A stretch of 64,000 nucleotides of DNA, taken from assembly GCA_020639135.1 (NCBI GenBank), contig JACKHE010000003.1, positions 1-64,000 of the forward strand, given 5' to 3'. Under the pieces are notes generated by a model that had not been told where the DNA came from, did no database searches, and saw nothing but the letters and a program-made list of their open reading frames with translations. The stretch is from Phycisphaeraceae bacterium. Its GTDB lineage: Bacteria > Planctomycetota > Phycisphaerae > Phycisphaerales > UBA1924. The position numbers and the translations under genes were made by a program. Within the stretch, counting starts at the first letter, position 1, and each line of letters opens with the position of its first letter. Below, piece by piece: positions 44,943 to 52,774 of the stretch.

Positions 44943-45572
44943 TTACAGCGGGTCCGAGGCCTGGATGACGGTCGGCTCGATGGGAACGGGAGTCGCCCGG
45001 CCCTGGTCGTCCTCGGCGAAGCCGTACATCCCCCGGACGACCTCGCGCTCCAAGAGTTGGCGGAGGTAGATCACCTCGATCTGCGCGCCGCCGGGGATGG
45101 GACGGGCCTCGACCATGACCTTGGGCATCTCACCCAGGTACCGGCCCTCCTGCTCGCCGACCTCGCGGTACTGGTTGAGCGCCGCGTCGGCGCTGACTGG
45201 GATCGTCGCGATCCCGGCTCTGTTCCCGTTCGCGATGTCCCGGCCCTGCATGCCCGGGATCTCGTTGAATCCCAGCCAGGCGAGCGCGACTGCTGCGGCG
45301 ATCGCCCAGCCGGCCCAGCCGCCGAACCGCGCGGTGAACGCCTGCTCGGCGCCGTGACCCGAGACGCCAAGCGGCAACTCAACTGCGTCGGCGACCTCGG
45401 TCGCCGATGCAACGGCTCGGGCCAGGCTCGCGGCGTCGCGCTGCTCCTGCGCGAGCCGGCGCCACACGTCGGGCTCGAGCTCGGCGAGCCGCTCGAACGC
45501 GGACCAGTCCCCGGCCGAGGCCTCGTCGTCCACGATCCGGCTGATCAGGATGTCGGTTTGTGTCGGCTCCAT
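44943..45572 (-). CDS. anti-sigma-factor-like membrane protein
   Basis: ATG 45572 has AGGAG 8 bases upstream and gives 209 residues. The N-terminal 80 residues are acidic and helical (TQTDILISRIVDDEASAGDWSAFERLAELEPDVW), like sigma-binding domains of anti-sigma factors but without the Zn-binding HxxxCxxC motif. A single transmembrane segment follows (about 85-105, GWAGWAIAAAVALAWLGF), then an extracytoplasmic domain of about 100 residues. It follows the ECF sigma gene by 48 bases, the usual order for a sigma/anti-sigma pair. Confidence 0.75.
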   Translation of the reverse strand: MEPTQTDILISRIVDDEASAGDWSAFERLAELEPDVWRRLAQEQRDAASLARAVASATEVADAVELPLGVSGHGAEQAFTARFGGWAGWAIAAAVALAWLGFNEIPGMQGRDIANGNRAGIATIPVSADAALNQYREVGEQEGRYLGEMPKVMVEARPIPGGAQIEVIYLRQLLEREVVRGMYGFAEDDQGRATPVPIEPTVIQASDPL

Positions 45573-45620
45573 CGTTGCGCTCCTGTCAGTGCGCCCCACG
45601 TCGGGTGATTCGTCTTCTGC

Positions 45621-46232
45621 TCACGCCCCGGCGGTCTGTCCCGTGTCACGGGTGATCCGCATCGAGACGGTTTCCTCTGCGAACTCGAGCTCCTCACGGA
45701 CCATCCGCCGGGCTCGCGCGATCCTCGTCTCCACCGTCGTCACGGGCAGGTCCAGCGCCTGGGCGATCCTCCGGTAGCTCATCCCCCGCACGCACCGCAG
45801 CAGCAACGGCTCGCGGTAGTCCGGGTGCAGGCGGTGCGCCGCGTCCAGCGCCGCACGCGCCTCGTCCAGCAGCGAGGGATCCGGGCGCTCCGGCGCCGGC
45901 GCCGTCTCGACATCCGCGTCGGGCCTGACCAGCCTGAGGCGGACCTTCCGCTTGCGCCCGGCGGCGCGGGCCGCGTTGATCGCGACGGTGCGCAACCAGG
46001 GCCTGATCTTTGCGGGATCCCGCACGTCCTGGTGCCGGCGGACGAGCGTCATCGCGACATCCTGGAGGAGGTCCTCCAGATCGGCGTCCTTCGGCTTGTG
46101 CGCGAGGAGGATCGCCGCCACCCAGCGGCGGTTCTCCGACCACACCTCGCGCAGCCAGGCGTCGTGCCCCGCCGTCAGCGGGGAGCGATCGGGCGCCGGG
46201 TACCCGTCGAGATGTCCGCGTTCTTCGCTCAT
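45621..46232 (-). CDS. ECF-type RNA polymerase sigma factor
   Basis: This 203-residue sigma-70 family protein has region 2 (about 25-100, KDADLEDLLQDVAMTLVRRHQDVRDPAKIRPWLRTVAINAARAAGRK) and region 4 (about 125-185, LHPDYREPLLLRCVRGMSYRRIAQALDLPVTTVETRIARARRMVREEL). Regions 1 and 3 are absent, as in ECF factors. It heads the minus-strand operon sigma, anti-sigma-like, PDZ, PDZ, with gaps of 48, 99 and 102 bases. The operon is divergent from tatC, with a 201-base region between them in which I could not define promoter boxes. Confidence 0.92.
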   Translation of the reverse strand: MSEERGHLDGYPAPDRSPLTAGHDAWLREVWSENRRWVAAILLAHKPKDADLEDLLQDVAMTLVRRHQDVRDPAKIRPWLRTVAINAARAAGRKRKVRLRLVRPDADVETAPAPERPDPSLLDEARAALDAAHRLHPDYREPLLLRCVRGMSYRRIAQALDLPVTTVETRIARARRMVREELEFAEETVSMRITRDTGQTAGA

Positions 46233-46433
46233 CCAGACTCAATGGATGCGCCGAGGCCCACCTCACCGGCGCCATCCCCGTCTTTTTTCCACTCCCGCCG
46301 CAGCCGGGGCGTATCCTGACCCGCCTCCGGACGGGTCCGCACAGGGTTCTACGTCATCCGCGGCGTCCCGTTGCTCCGTCCATCCCCGACCGCACCCCGC
46401 CTCCCCCGGCATGATCGGTTTTCGGACGCCCCG

Positions 46434-47405
46434 GTGATCCAGGAAGACTTCCAGACGATGCCCTTCGGCGAGCACCTCGAGGAGTTGCGGACGCGGCTCA
46501 TCCATGCGCTGCTGGGGCTCGTCCCGATCTTCGTCGTTGCGCTGATCCTGGGCGGCCCGCTGCTGGAGTTCCTCATCAGGCCCGCCGAGGAGCAGCTCCG
46601 CCTCGCGGGGCAGGCCAGCCGGCTCCAGGCGACCGGGCCGGCCGAGGTCTTCGTCGCCTACATCAAGGTGGCCCTCGTCATGTCGCTGCTCGTCGGCGGC
46701 CCCTGGATCGTGTACCAGGCGTGGAAGTTCGTCGCGCCGGGGCTGTACCGGCGCGAGCGCCGATTCGTGTACGTCCTCGTGCCGCTCTCGGGCGCGCTCA
46801 CCGCAGCGGGGATGGTCTTCCTGTATTACGCGATGCTCCCGGTGATGCTGGGATTCCTCATCACCTTCTCGTCCCACGTGGCGCAGATCGAATCACCGAC
46901 GGCGCCGCTCCCCGACGGGATCGTCCTCCCCATCGCGCCATCGCTCCGGGCCGATCCCGCCGTTCCGCCCCCCGGCGCCTTCTGGTTCAACGATTCGCTC
47001 CAGGAGCTGCGCTTCGCCATCCCGGACACGGAGGGCGCCGGGACCGACCACATCGTCGGCGTCCCGCTCACAGGCGGCGCGATGATCGCGCAGCAGTACC
47101 GCGTCAGCGAGTACATCAACATGGTCTTCGGGCTGGGCCTCGCATTCTCGATCTCGTTCCAGCTCCCCCTGGTGATGCTGCTGCTGGGGTGGTCGGGGCT
47201 GATGGAGATGAGGTTCCTCGCGAGACAGCGCAAGTACGCGCTCTTCATCTGCGCGATCGCCGGCGCCGTGCTGACGCCCGCCGATCCCGCGTCCATGATC
47301 CTCCTCGCCGCGCCGCTCTATGCCCTGTACGAGCTGGGCCTGCTCCTGATGTGGCTCGTCCCCGCCCGGCAAGCGGTCACCGATGGCGCGATGGGTGACG
47401 AGTGA
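46434..47405 (+). CDS. tatC: Sec-independent translocase subunit TatC
   Basis: TatC is the receptor for twin-arginine signal peptides. The sequence MPFGEHLEELRTRLIHALLG and IKVALVMSLLVGGPWIVYQAWKFVAPGLYRRERRFV is diagnostic, and about six membrane helices are visible. The protein is about 323 residues against 258 in E. coli. The extra length is a loop (about 150-225) between helices 3 and 4. The chosen GTG 46434 includes VIQEDFQTMPFGEHLEEL, similar to the acidic lead-in of other planctomycete TatC proteins; ATG 46458 is the alternative. The tadA start overlaps its stop, so the two are co-translated. Confidence 0.93.
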   Translation: MIQEDFQTMPFGEHLEELRTRLIHALLGLVPIFVVALILGGPLLEFLIRPAEEQLRLAGQASRLQATGPAEVFVAYIKVALVMSLLVGGPWIVYQAWKFVAPGLYRRERRFVYVLVPLSGALTAAGMVFLYYAMLPVMLGFLITFSSHVAQIESPTAPLPDGIVLPIAPSLRADPAVPPPGAFWFNDSLQELRFAIPDTEGAGTDHIVGVPLTGGAMIAQQYRVSEYINMVFGLGLAFSISFQLPLVMLLLGWSGLMEMRFLARQRKYALFICAIAGAVLTPADPASMILLAAPLYALYELGLLLMWLVPARQAVTDGAMGDE

Positions 47406-47959
47406 TGCCCGGTTTGCTTGCACGACTGGGAGACCGTCTGGCCCGCATGCTGCGCGGCGCCCCGGTCCCGGCGCTGGATCCGGGCGGCGCGACCGACGCC
47501 GATGTCGAGATGATGCGGCGAGCATTGCGCCTCGCCGAATCAGCCGCGGAGCAGGACGAGGTCCCGGTGGGCGCGGTTGTCTATCGCACGGCCACCGGCG
47601 AGGTCCTCGCCGAGGCCTTCAACCGCCGGGAGATCGACAACGACCCCGCGGCGCACGCGGAGCTGCTGGCGATGCGGGCCGCGGCTCAGGCGATCGGCGA
47701 CTGGCGGCTCTCGGAGTGCACCGTTGTCGTGACGCTCGAGCCCTGCCCCATGTGCGCGGGGCTGATCGTCAACGCGCGCGTCGGGCGGCTGGTCTTCGGC
47801 GCCAGCGACCCCAAGGCGGGCGCCGTCGTCACGCTCTACCGGCTGTGCTCGGACCCGCGGCTGAACCACCGGATCGAGGCGATCGGCGGCGTGCTGGCGG
47901 AAGAATCCGCCGGCCTGCTCCGGTCATTCTTCCGAAACAAGCGCGGCAGGTCACCCTGA
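47405..47959 (+). CDS. tadA: tRNA-specific adenosine deaminase (TadA-like)
   Basis: TadA converts A34 to inosine in the tRNA-Arg(ACG) anticodon. Zinc ligands and the catalytic Glu are clear: HAE (His84, Glu86) and PCPMC (Cys114, Cys117) within ECTVVVTLEPCPMCAGLIVNARVGRLVFGASDPKAGAV. The protein has 184 residues with an N-terminal extension of about 30 residues (LLARLGDRLARMLRGAPVP) before the deaminase domain. The ATG shares bases with the tatC stop (TGATG). Guanine or cytosine deaminases are alternatives, but the FGAxDxKAGA motif supports TadA. Confidence 0.88.
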   Translation: MPGLLARLGDRLARMLRGAPVPALDPGGATDADVEMMRRALRLAESAAEQDEVPVGAVVYRTATGEVLAEAFNRREIDNDPAAHAELLAMRAAAQAIGDWRLSECTVVVTLEPCPMCAGLIVNARVGRLVFGASDPKAGAVVTLYRLCSDPRLNHRIEAIGGVLAEESAGLLRSFFRNKRGRSP

Positions 47960-48041
47960 TTGATCCTGGACACCGTGTGTGAATGGACGCCGAGTCTGAG
48001 CGCCGCGAAGGCTCGAAGATCCGATCGCTAATCGCCCCCGC

Positions 48042-48599
48042 TCAATCCGGCAGATCGATCGGGGCTTCGTCCATCGGCTCGTCCGTCGGCTCGGGTTCGT
48101 CCTCGGACGGCTGCTCCATCTGCATCATCATCTCGTCGGGCGCCGCGCCGTCGGGGACGGTCTCGAGGATCTCGTCCGGCTCCACCGGCGCGCTCGTCAG
48201 GACGGCGCCGGGAAGTTCGGGCACGGCGCGCAGCGTGGCGCGGAGGAGCCTCGCGTCCCGGCCCGGGACCGGCAGCCGGTTGTCGCGGTGGCCGTACCAG
48301 GTCCCCTCGTCCATCAGCCCCCAGTCCATCATGTCCGGGAGCATGGCGCTGGGGCCGCCGCCGTGGCGGAATCTGACGTTGAGCTGCTGACCGACCGGGA
48401 CGTCGGCGGACCACACCGCCTCGCCGGTGCGTGTGTCCACGAGCGTCACCGTCCAGGGCCGCCACGTCGTGCTGACGTAGGTGTGCGAATCGTTGGAGTA
48501 GAACGCGCCCGACTCGCTGTACGTGCAGCCAGGCGCCAGCGGGAACAGCGCGAGAACTCCGAGGAGCATCATTCTGCGGGCGGGGGCGGCGGTGGACAT
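48042..48599 (-). CDS. hypothetical lipoprotein
   Basis: This 185-residue protein has an N-terminal signal with a lipobox-like end, LALFPLAPGC (Cys25). A short beta-rich domain follows (about 30-85, WTVTLVDTRTGEAVWSADVPVGQQLNVRF), then a Met- and Asp-rich segment and an acidic Pro/Glu/Asp C-terminal tail. I recognise no family. It lies alone between tadA and ispF, divergent from ispF. Confidence 0.65.
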   Translation of the reverse strand: MSTAAPARRMMLLGVLALFPLAPGCTYSESGAFYSNDSHTYVSTTWRPWTVTLVDTRTGEAVWSADVPVGQQLNVRFRHGGGPSAMLPDMMDWGLMDEGTWYGHRDNRLPVPGRDARLLRATLRAVPELPGAVLTSAPVEPDEILETVPDGAAPDEMMMQMEQPSEDEPEPTDEPMDEAPIDLPD

Positions 48600-48794
48600 C
48601 GGTGGGTGCTCCTGGACTCTGACCGGGCATGGTGGCTACGGCGGACCGGGCCGCCGGGTTCGGCGGCGCGCCGGGGCGCCGGCGCGGACCGGACCTACCA
48701 TTCGTCGGCGCGCCGGGGACGTTCCCTTCAGCGCCGGATGCCAGGATCCTCGCGGCCACCCGCGTCCGATCACGCTTATCGACCCGCTTTTCGG

Positions 48795-49325
48795 ATGACC
48801 ACCACGCACCACCCCGGCGCCGCCCCGTTCCGAGTCGGTCTCGGCTTCGACCGCCACCGGCTCGCGCCCCAGGCGCCGAGGGGGCCGGGAAGGCCGCTGG
48901 TCATCGGGGGGGTGGCGTTCGACTCCGAGATGGGCCCGGTCGCCCACTCCGACGGGGACGCCCTCCTGCACGCGATCACCGACGCCGTCAGCGGCGCATG
49001 CGGCCTTCCCGACATCGGCCAGGCCTTCCCCGACACCGACGCCGCCAACGACGGGCGCGACTCATTGGAGTTCCTCCGCGCCGTCGCCAGGGGCGCCCGA
49101 GAAGCGGGCTGGTCCATTGTGAATATCGACGCGACGGTGCTGCTGGAAGCACCGAAGATCGGCCCGGTCAAGAGGCGGATCATCGAATCCATCGCCGGCG
49201 CGCTGTCCATCGCGCCGGGCGCCGTCAACGTCAAGGGCAAGACCGGCGAGGGCGTCGGCCCGGTCGGCAGGCGCGAAGCGATCGAAGCGCACGCCGTGGC
49301 GCTGTGCATCAGGAGCACCGACTGA
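48795..49325 (+). CDS. ispF: 2-C-methyl-D-erythritol 2,4-cyclodiphosphate synthase
   Basis: IspF closes the cyclodiphosphate ring in the MEP pathway, using zinc. The 176-residue protein shows GLGFDRHRL (DxH zinc site), GVAFDSEMGPVAHSDGDALLHAITDAVSGACGLPDIGQAFPDTD, and GKTGEGVGPVGRREAIEAHAVAL. The zinc ligands Asp, His and His are all present. ATG 48795 is the only start that fits; upstream frame is shadow. The MESH1-like gene begins one base after its stop, so both are probably co-transcribed. Confidence 0.96.
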   Translation: MTTTHHPGAAPFRVGLGFDRHRLAPQAPRGPGRPLVIGGVAFDSEMGPVAHSDGDALLHAITDAVSGACGLPDIGQAFPDTDAANDGRDSLEFLRAVARGAREAGWSIVNIDATVLLEAPKIGPVKRRIIESIAGALSIAPGAVNVKGKTGEGVGPVGRREAIEAHAVALCIRSTD

Positions 49326-49326
49326 G

Positions 49327-49878
49327 ATGAAACAGACGATGAGCGCGCACAACCCCTACCTCTGGCAGGAGGCGGCCTCCTTCGCCGCGGCGATGCACCA
49401 GGGCCAGTTCCGCAAGGACGGTCGCACGCCGTACTTCGCGCACCCGGTCCGTGTCGCGATGACGGTGCGCGACGTCTTCGAATGCCACGACCAGCAGGCC
49501 CTCGCCGCCGCGCTGCTGCACGACTGCATCGAGGACACGACGGCGGACTACGACGACGTGCTCGAGCGGTTCGGCGTCGTCGTTGCGGACGTGGTCGCGA
49601 CGCTGACCAAGGACATGCGCCTGCGCGAGGACGTGCGCGAGGAGAGCTACGACGCGGCGCTGCTCGCCGGCGACTGGCGCGCCCGGCTGATTAAGCTGGC
49701 CGATGTGCACGACAACCTGTGCGACCTGAGCTCGGCGGACAAGCTGCCCACGGTGCTGTCGCGCTGCCGGCGGGCGGTGGACATCGCCCTGAAGGCGGGC
49801 GACGACACGCCCTCGATCCTGACCGCGATCGGGAAGGTCGAGGCGCTGATGGCGCTGCGATCGGGCGCCGGGGCCTGA
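49327..49878 (+). CDS. MESH1/SpoT-type HD-domain hydrolase
   Basis: This 183-residue protein is a lone HD domain of the RelA/SpoT hydrolase type. The metal ligands are present: His39 in FAHPVRVA, His65-Asp66 in LLHDCIEDT, and Asp126 in KLADVHDN. The last motif is usually KLADRLHN; here Val and Asp replace Arg and Leu. Full-length SpoT has synthetase and TGS domains, absent here, so it fits a small alarmone hydrolase that may break down (p)ppGpp or NADPH (inference from the family). It follows ispF by one base. Confidence 0.82.
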   Translation: MKQTMSAHNPYLWQEAASFAAAMHQGQFRKDGRTPYFAHPVRVAMTVRDVFECHDQQALAAALLHDCIEDTTADYDDVLERFGVVVADVVATLTKDMRLREDVREESYDAALLAGDWRARLIKLADVHDNLCDLSSADKLPTVLSRCRRAVDIALKAGDDTPSILTAIGKVEALMALRSGAGA

Positions 49879-49971
49879 ATATCCCGTCATTTCATCAGAT
49901 CCGGCGCCCCGGGGATCCCCCTGGCGGTTCCCCGGTTCAGCCGATCACCGGGTCAGGTCGATAACCACAAC

Positions 49972-50250
49972 ATGTCCGTCCTGCCGACCAACAACTCGGC
50001 CAGCGCCTCGATCGCGGCCTCGGTCTCCGGGGTCAAGTCAACCGAGGCGGACTCGACGAACAAGGCGAAGCGCAAGTCCGACGCCGAGACCCGCTTCAAG
50101 CGAGCGCTCGACGAGGCGGACGTGAGCGTGGACGCGGCGCAGGCCGCCGACGCGGTGCGCAACGCCAAGGGCAACGACCAGGAAGAGGCGCACGAGGACC
50201 GCCAGGAGCACGGCTTCTACCAGCCGGGCCACCTCGATATCGAGGGGTGA
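49972..50250 (+). CDS. small hypothetical protein, hydrophilic
   Basis: This 92-residue protein has no transmembrane segment. It begins with a Ser/Ala/Asn-rich stretch and continues with a charged helical part (AETRFKRALDEADVSVDAAQAADAVRNAKGNDQEEAHEDRQEHGFYQPGHLDIEG). The charged part is probably the conserved one. No function can be assigned. It lies 93 bases after the MESH1-like gene and converges with the FG-GAP gene. Confidence 0.6.
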   Translation: MSVLPTNNSASASIAASVSGVKSTEADSTNKAKRKSDAETRFKRALDEADVSVDAAQAADAVRNAKGNDQEEAHEDRQEHGFYQPGHLDIEG

Positions 50251-50274
50251 CCGCAGCCGACGCGCCAACGCTGA

Positions 50275-51810
50275 TCAATCAACCGGGGTCGTCGTTCCGA
50301 AGACACCGAGCAGGATCCCGAGGTCAGCGGTGTCCACGATGCCGTCGCCGTTGAGATCGGAAGGGAGCTTGTTGCGCACCGCCAGCACGGCGGCGTCGCT
50401 CGCCTTCGTACCGGAGAAGCTCGTGACCACGACGTCGTAAATCCCGACATTCTCAAGAGACGGGACAACGGTGAGCGTCGGCGTGGTGACCCCGCTGTAG
50501 ACGCTGTTCTCTTCCAGGGGCGCCCCGTCAAGGCGCCACTGGTAGCTCAGCGGCCCGAACCCCAGCGCGGCGACGTCGAAGTCCTGGGGGCCGGCGCCAA
50601 GGTCCACGACGTGGAAGCTCGGCGGCTGCGCCGTGATGGCCGGGTTGGGATCCGTATCGAAGACGTCCACCTCCGCACCGTTGGTATCGGAAATGAACGC
50701 TCTCGTGCCAGTCAGGAGCACGTTGCCGCCGAACTCCCCGTTGAGATGCAGATCCGGGCCCTCGAACTGTTTCAGGAAACTCCCTGTCATGAGATCGAAC
50801 AGATACGCTTTGCCGGAATGGGGCGCGGCGTGATTGGTCATGCTTGCCCCGATGAGGACCAACGGCCCGGACGCCGAGACCGAGACACCGAACCAATCAC
50901 CCGCGGCGCCGTCCGGCGGGAGCAGTTTGTACAACTGCTGGCCAGTCGTGGCGTCGAAGACGTACGCGGATCCCGATTCGGCCCCGTTGTCGGCATCGAA
51001 GTACGCGCCCACGACCACGTAGTCGCCGGAGATCGCCACCGAAGTCCCGAACGCGTCGCCCGGGGCGCCGTCGTCGGGCAGGAGCTTGAAAAGCTGCTGT
51101 TCGTTGCTGATGTCGAAGAGGTACGCGGAGCCCGAACCGGCGCCGTTGTCGTCGTCGCCCGGCGCGCCGACGGCGATGATGGACCCGTCGATATCGAGAT
51201 CGGTCCCGAAGTAGTCCGCCGAGGCCCCGTCAACCGGGATGATCTTCGAGATCTGCTGCCCGGTGGTGGTGTCGAAGAGATAGACCGAGCCCGAGGTGGA
51301 GCCGTTGGTTGTGCTGTCGGTGTAGGCGCAGACTACGGCGGTCTGACCGTCCAGGGCCACGTCGTTCCCAAAGTAGTGGAACGTCCCGCCGTCGTTGGGA
51401 TGGAGTTTCATCAGCTGCGCACGCGTGAACGTGTCGAAGACGTACACCGATCCGGAAGAGGACCCCTGGTCGTCATCGCCCGGAGCGCCGACAACCGTGA
51501 CGCTGCTGTTGATGGCGACCGAAGCGCCGAAGGCATCGCCGAGCTGGCCATCGTTGGCGGACAGGATCGCGCGGATAATCCCGTCCGACGTGCCGAACAC
51601 ATGAACCCTCCCGGAAGTGTTTCCCTGCGGAAACCCGATGGCCGTGTCCTCGCCATTGACCGCGGTTGAGTCTCCGAACGAACCGGTGTATCCCTCGAGC
51701 GAGAAGAGCAGGTCGCCCGGGTCGCCAAGAGCGACGCCCGCGCCGGCGGCGGCGAGCAGGGCGGCGATCCGCAGATGCCGCCTGACTCCAATCCTGGTGT
51801 GGTCTGTCAT
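50275..51810 (-). CDS. secreted FG-GAP repeat protein with dockerin-like C-terminus
   Basis: The protein (511 residues from ATG 51810) has a signal peptide (HLRIAALLAAAGAGVALG) and about six FG-GAP-type repeats. Each has DAFGASVAINSSVTVVGAPGDDDQG-like strands followed by SGSVYVFDTTTGQQ, typical of integrin-alpha-like beta-propellers. An Ig-like segment follows (about 405-480, SYQWRLDGAPLEENSVYSGVTTPTLTV). The end SDLNGDGIVDTADLGILLGVFG carries one Ca-binding dockerin-type loop. The protein is probably extracellular and Ca-dependent. The 235-base gap before the next gene upstream shows nothing I recognise. Confidence 0.85.
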   Translation of the reverse strand: MTDHTRIGVRRHLRIAALLAAAGAGVALGDPGDLLFSLEGYTGSFGDSTAVNGEDTAIGFPQGNTSGRVHVFGTSDGIIRAILSANDGQLGDAFGASVAINSSVTVVGAPGDDDQGSSSGSVYVFDTFTRAQLMKLHPNDGGTFHYFGNDVALDGQTAVVCAYTDSTTNGSTSGSVYLFDTTTGQQISKIIPVDGASADYFGTDLDIDGSIIAVGAPGDDDNGAGSGSAYLFDISNEQQLFKLLPDDGAPGDAFGTSVAISGDYVVVGAYFDADNGAESGSAYVFDATTGQQLYKLLPPDGAAGDWFGVSVSASGPLVLIGASMTNHAAPHSGKAYLFDLMTGSFLKQFEGPDLHLNGEFGGNVLLTGTRAFISDTNGAEVDVFDTDPNPAITAQPPSFHVVDLGAGPQDFDVAALGFGPLSYQWRLDGAPLEENSVYSGVTTPTLTVVPSLENVGIYDVVVTSFSGTKASDAAVLAVRNKLPSDLNGDGIVDTADLGILLGVFGTTTPVD

Positions 51811-52045
51811 GGTGCGATCTCCGATGTTGCGTTCCCGAACCGGTCGATGCTTCGCGTTTTGCTTCTCAGGATACCCATTCTCAGTTCGATCGAAAGACAA
51901 TATTCCTTTTCGATGCGCCCCAAGATCATCAGCAAGGCCACGGGTCCGGGCCGCACGGACGGGATCCTGTTGGTCCATCATCTGGATCAACTACTCTGGA
52001 GTCGCCATTTCCGGCGATCCGGAGCGGTTTTTCAACGCGCCGGAG

Positions 52046-52774
52046 TCAGCCTGCCTCGCACGCCGCCTCGTTGAGGTACCAGCGCAAGGCGCCGCCGACC
52101 GGGTCCAGCGCCGCGAGCGGGTGATCGCCCCGGACGATCCCGCAGATCGGCCCGCGCTCAGAATCACCCAGCGCAAGCACGGCGATGAGCCGGCTCGAGT
52201 TGATCAGGAGCGGCGTGCACGCGACTCGGTCGGCGTAGCGCTGAACCAGCTCGTCACGGCCCCCGCCGGCGCTCCAGTCGCCCGGCGCAGAGCCCGGCGC
52301 CAGCAGGGAGCAGTCCAGCCGGTCGTGACCCTTCTCGCGCCAGGCGAGCGTCTCGCGCAGCGCTCGCTCGAATCGCGCCGCGGCGTCGGGTCTCGTCGTG
52401 TCGATCGTGTGCAGCTGCTCGCGCGGCAGGTCGGCGTGGACCGCCAGCGTCTCCTGGATCAGCGCCCGCTCCGGGGCGCCGCCGTCGAGGCGCTCGGCGA
52501 AGCACCACAGGTGCGTGCGCCGCCACGGCAGGTCCCGGTAAGCCGGGTCGGTCAGCAGCCGCAGCAGCGCCGGCTCGATCTCGTCCACGCCGCTGATGCA
52601 CAGGTGGAAATCGCCGAAGGCGCGGACACAGTTGTGCGCATGGACGAGCAGGTCCGCGGCGAGCGCGCCCAGCGCATCGTGCTCGTCGCGGCGGACGATC
52701 ACGTCGCCCGTCAGAACCGGCGCCACGACGATGCGCTCGACCTCGTAGCCCGGTTGTTCGCGTTCATCGCTCAT
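52046..52774 (-). CDS. 6-phosphogluconolactonase-like protein, active-site motifs lost
   Basis: The 242-residue protein follows the layout of the Pgl/SugarP-isomerase family: an N-terminal helix, ISGVDEIEPALLRLL at the place of SGGSTP, WRRTHLWCFAERL at the place of the VHFFWGDER strand, the NxxLxxxLP-like spacing in the middle, and ADRVACTPLLINSSRLIAVLALGDSE as the usual RxTLTxxxxNxAR segment. The catalytic GMGxDGHTASLFP stretch is replaced by LAPGSAPGDWSAGG, and GGS/T is gone. It is therefore probably not an active lactonase. Its ATG overlaps the stop of the dus gene (ATGA). Alternative: a sugar-phosphate-binding protein. Confidence 0.65.
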   Translation of the reverse strand: MSDEREQPGYEVERIVVAPVLTGDVIVRRDEHDALGALAADLLVHAHNCVRAFGDFHLCISGVDEIEPALLRLLTDPAYRDLPWRRTHLWCFAERLDGGAPERALIQETLAVHADLPREQLHTIDTTRPDAAARFERALRETLAWREKGHDRLDCSLLAPGSAPGDWSAGGGRDELVQRYADRVACTPLLINSSRLIAVLALGDSERGPICGIVRGDHPLAALDPVGGALRWYLNEAACEAG

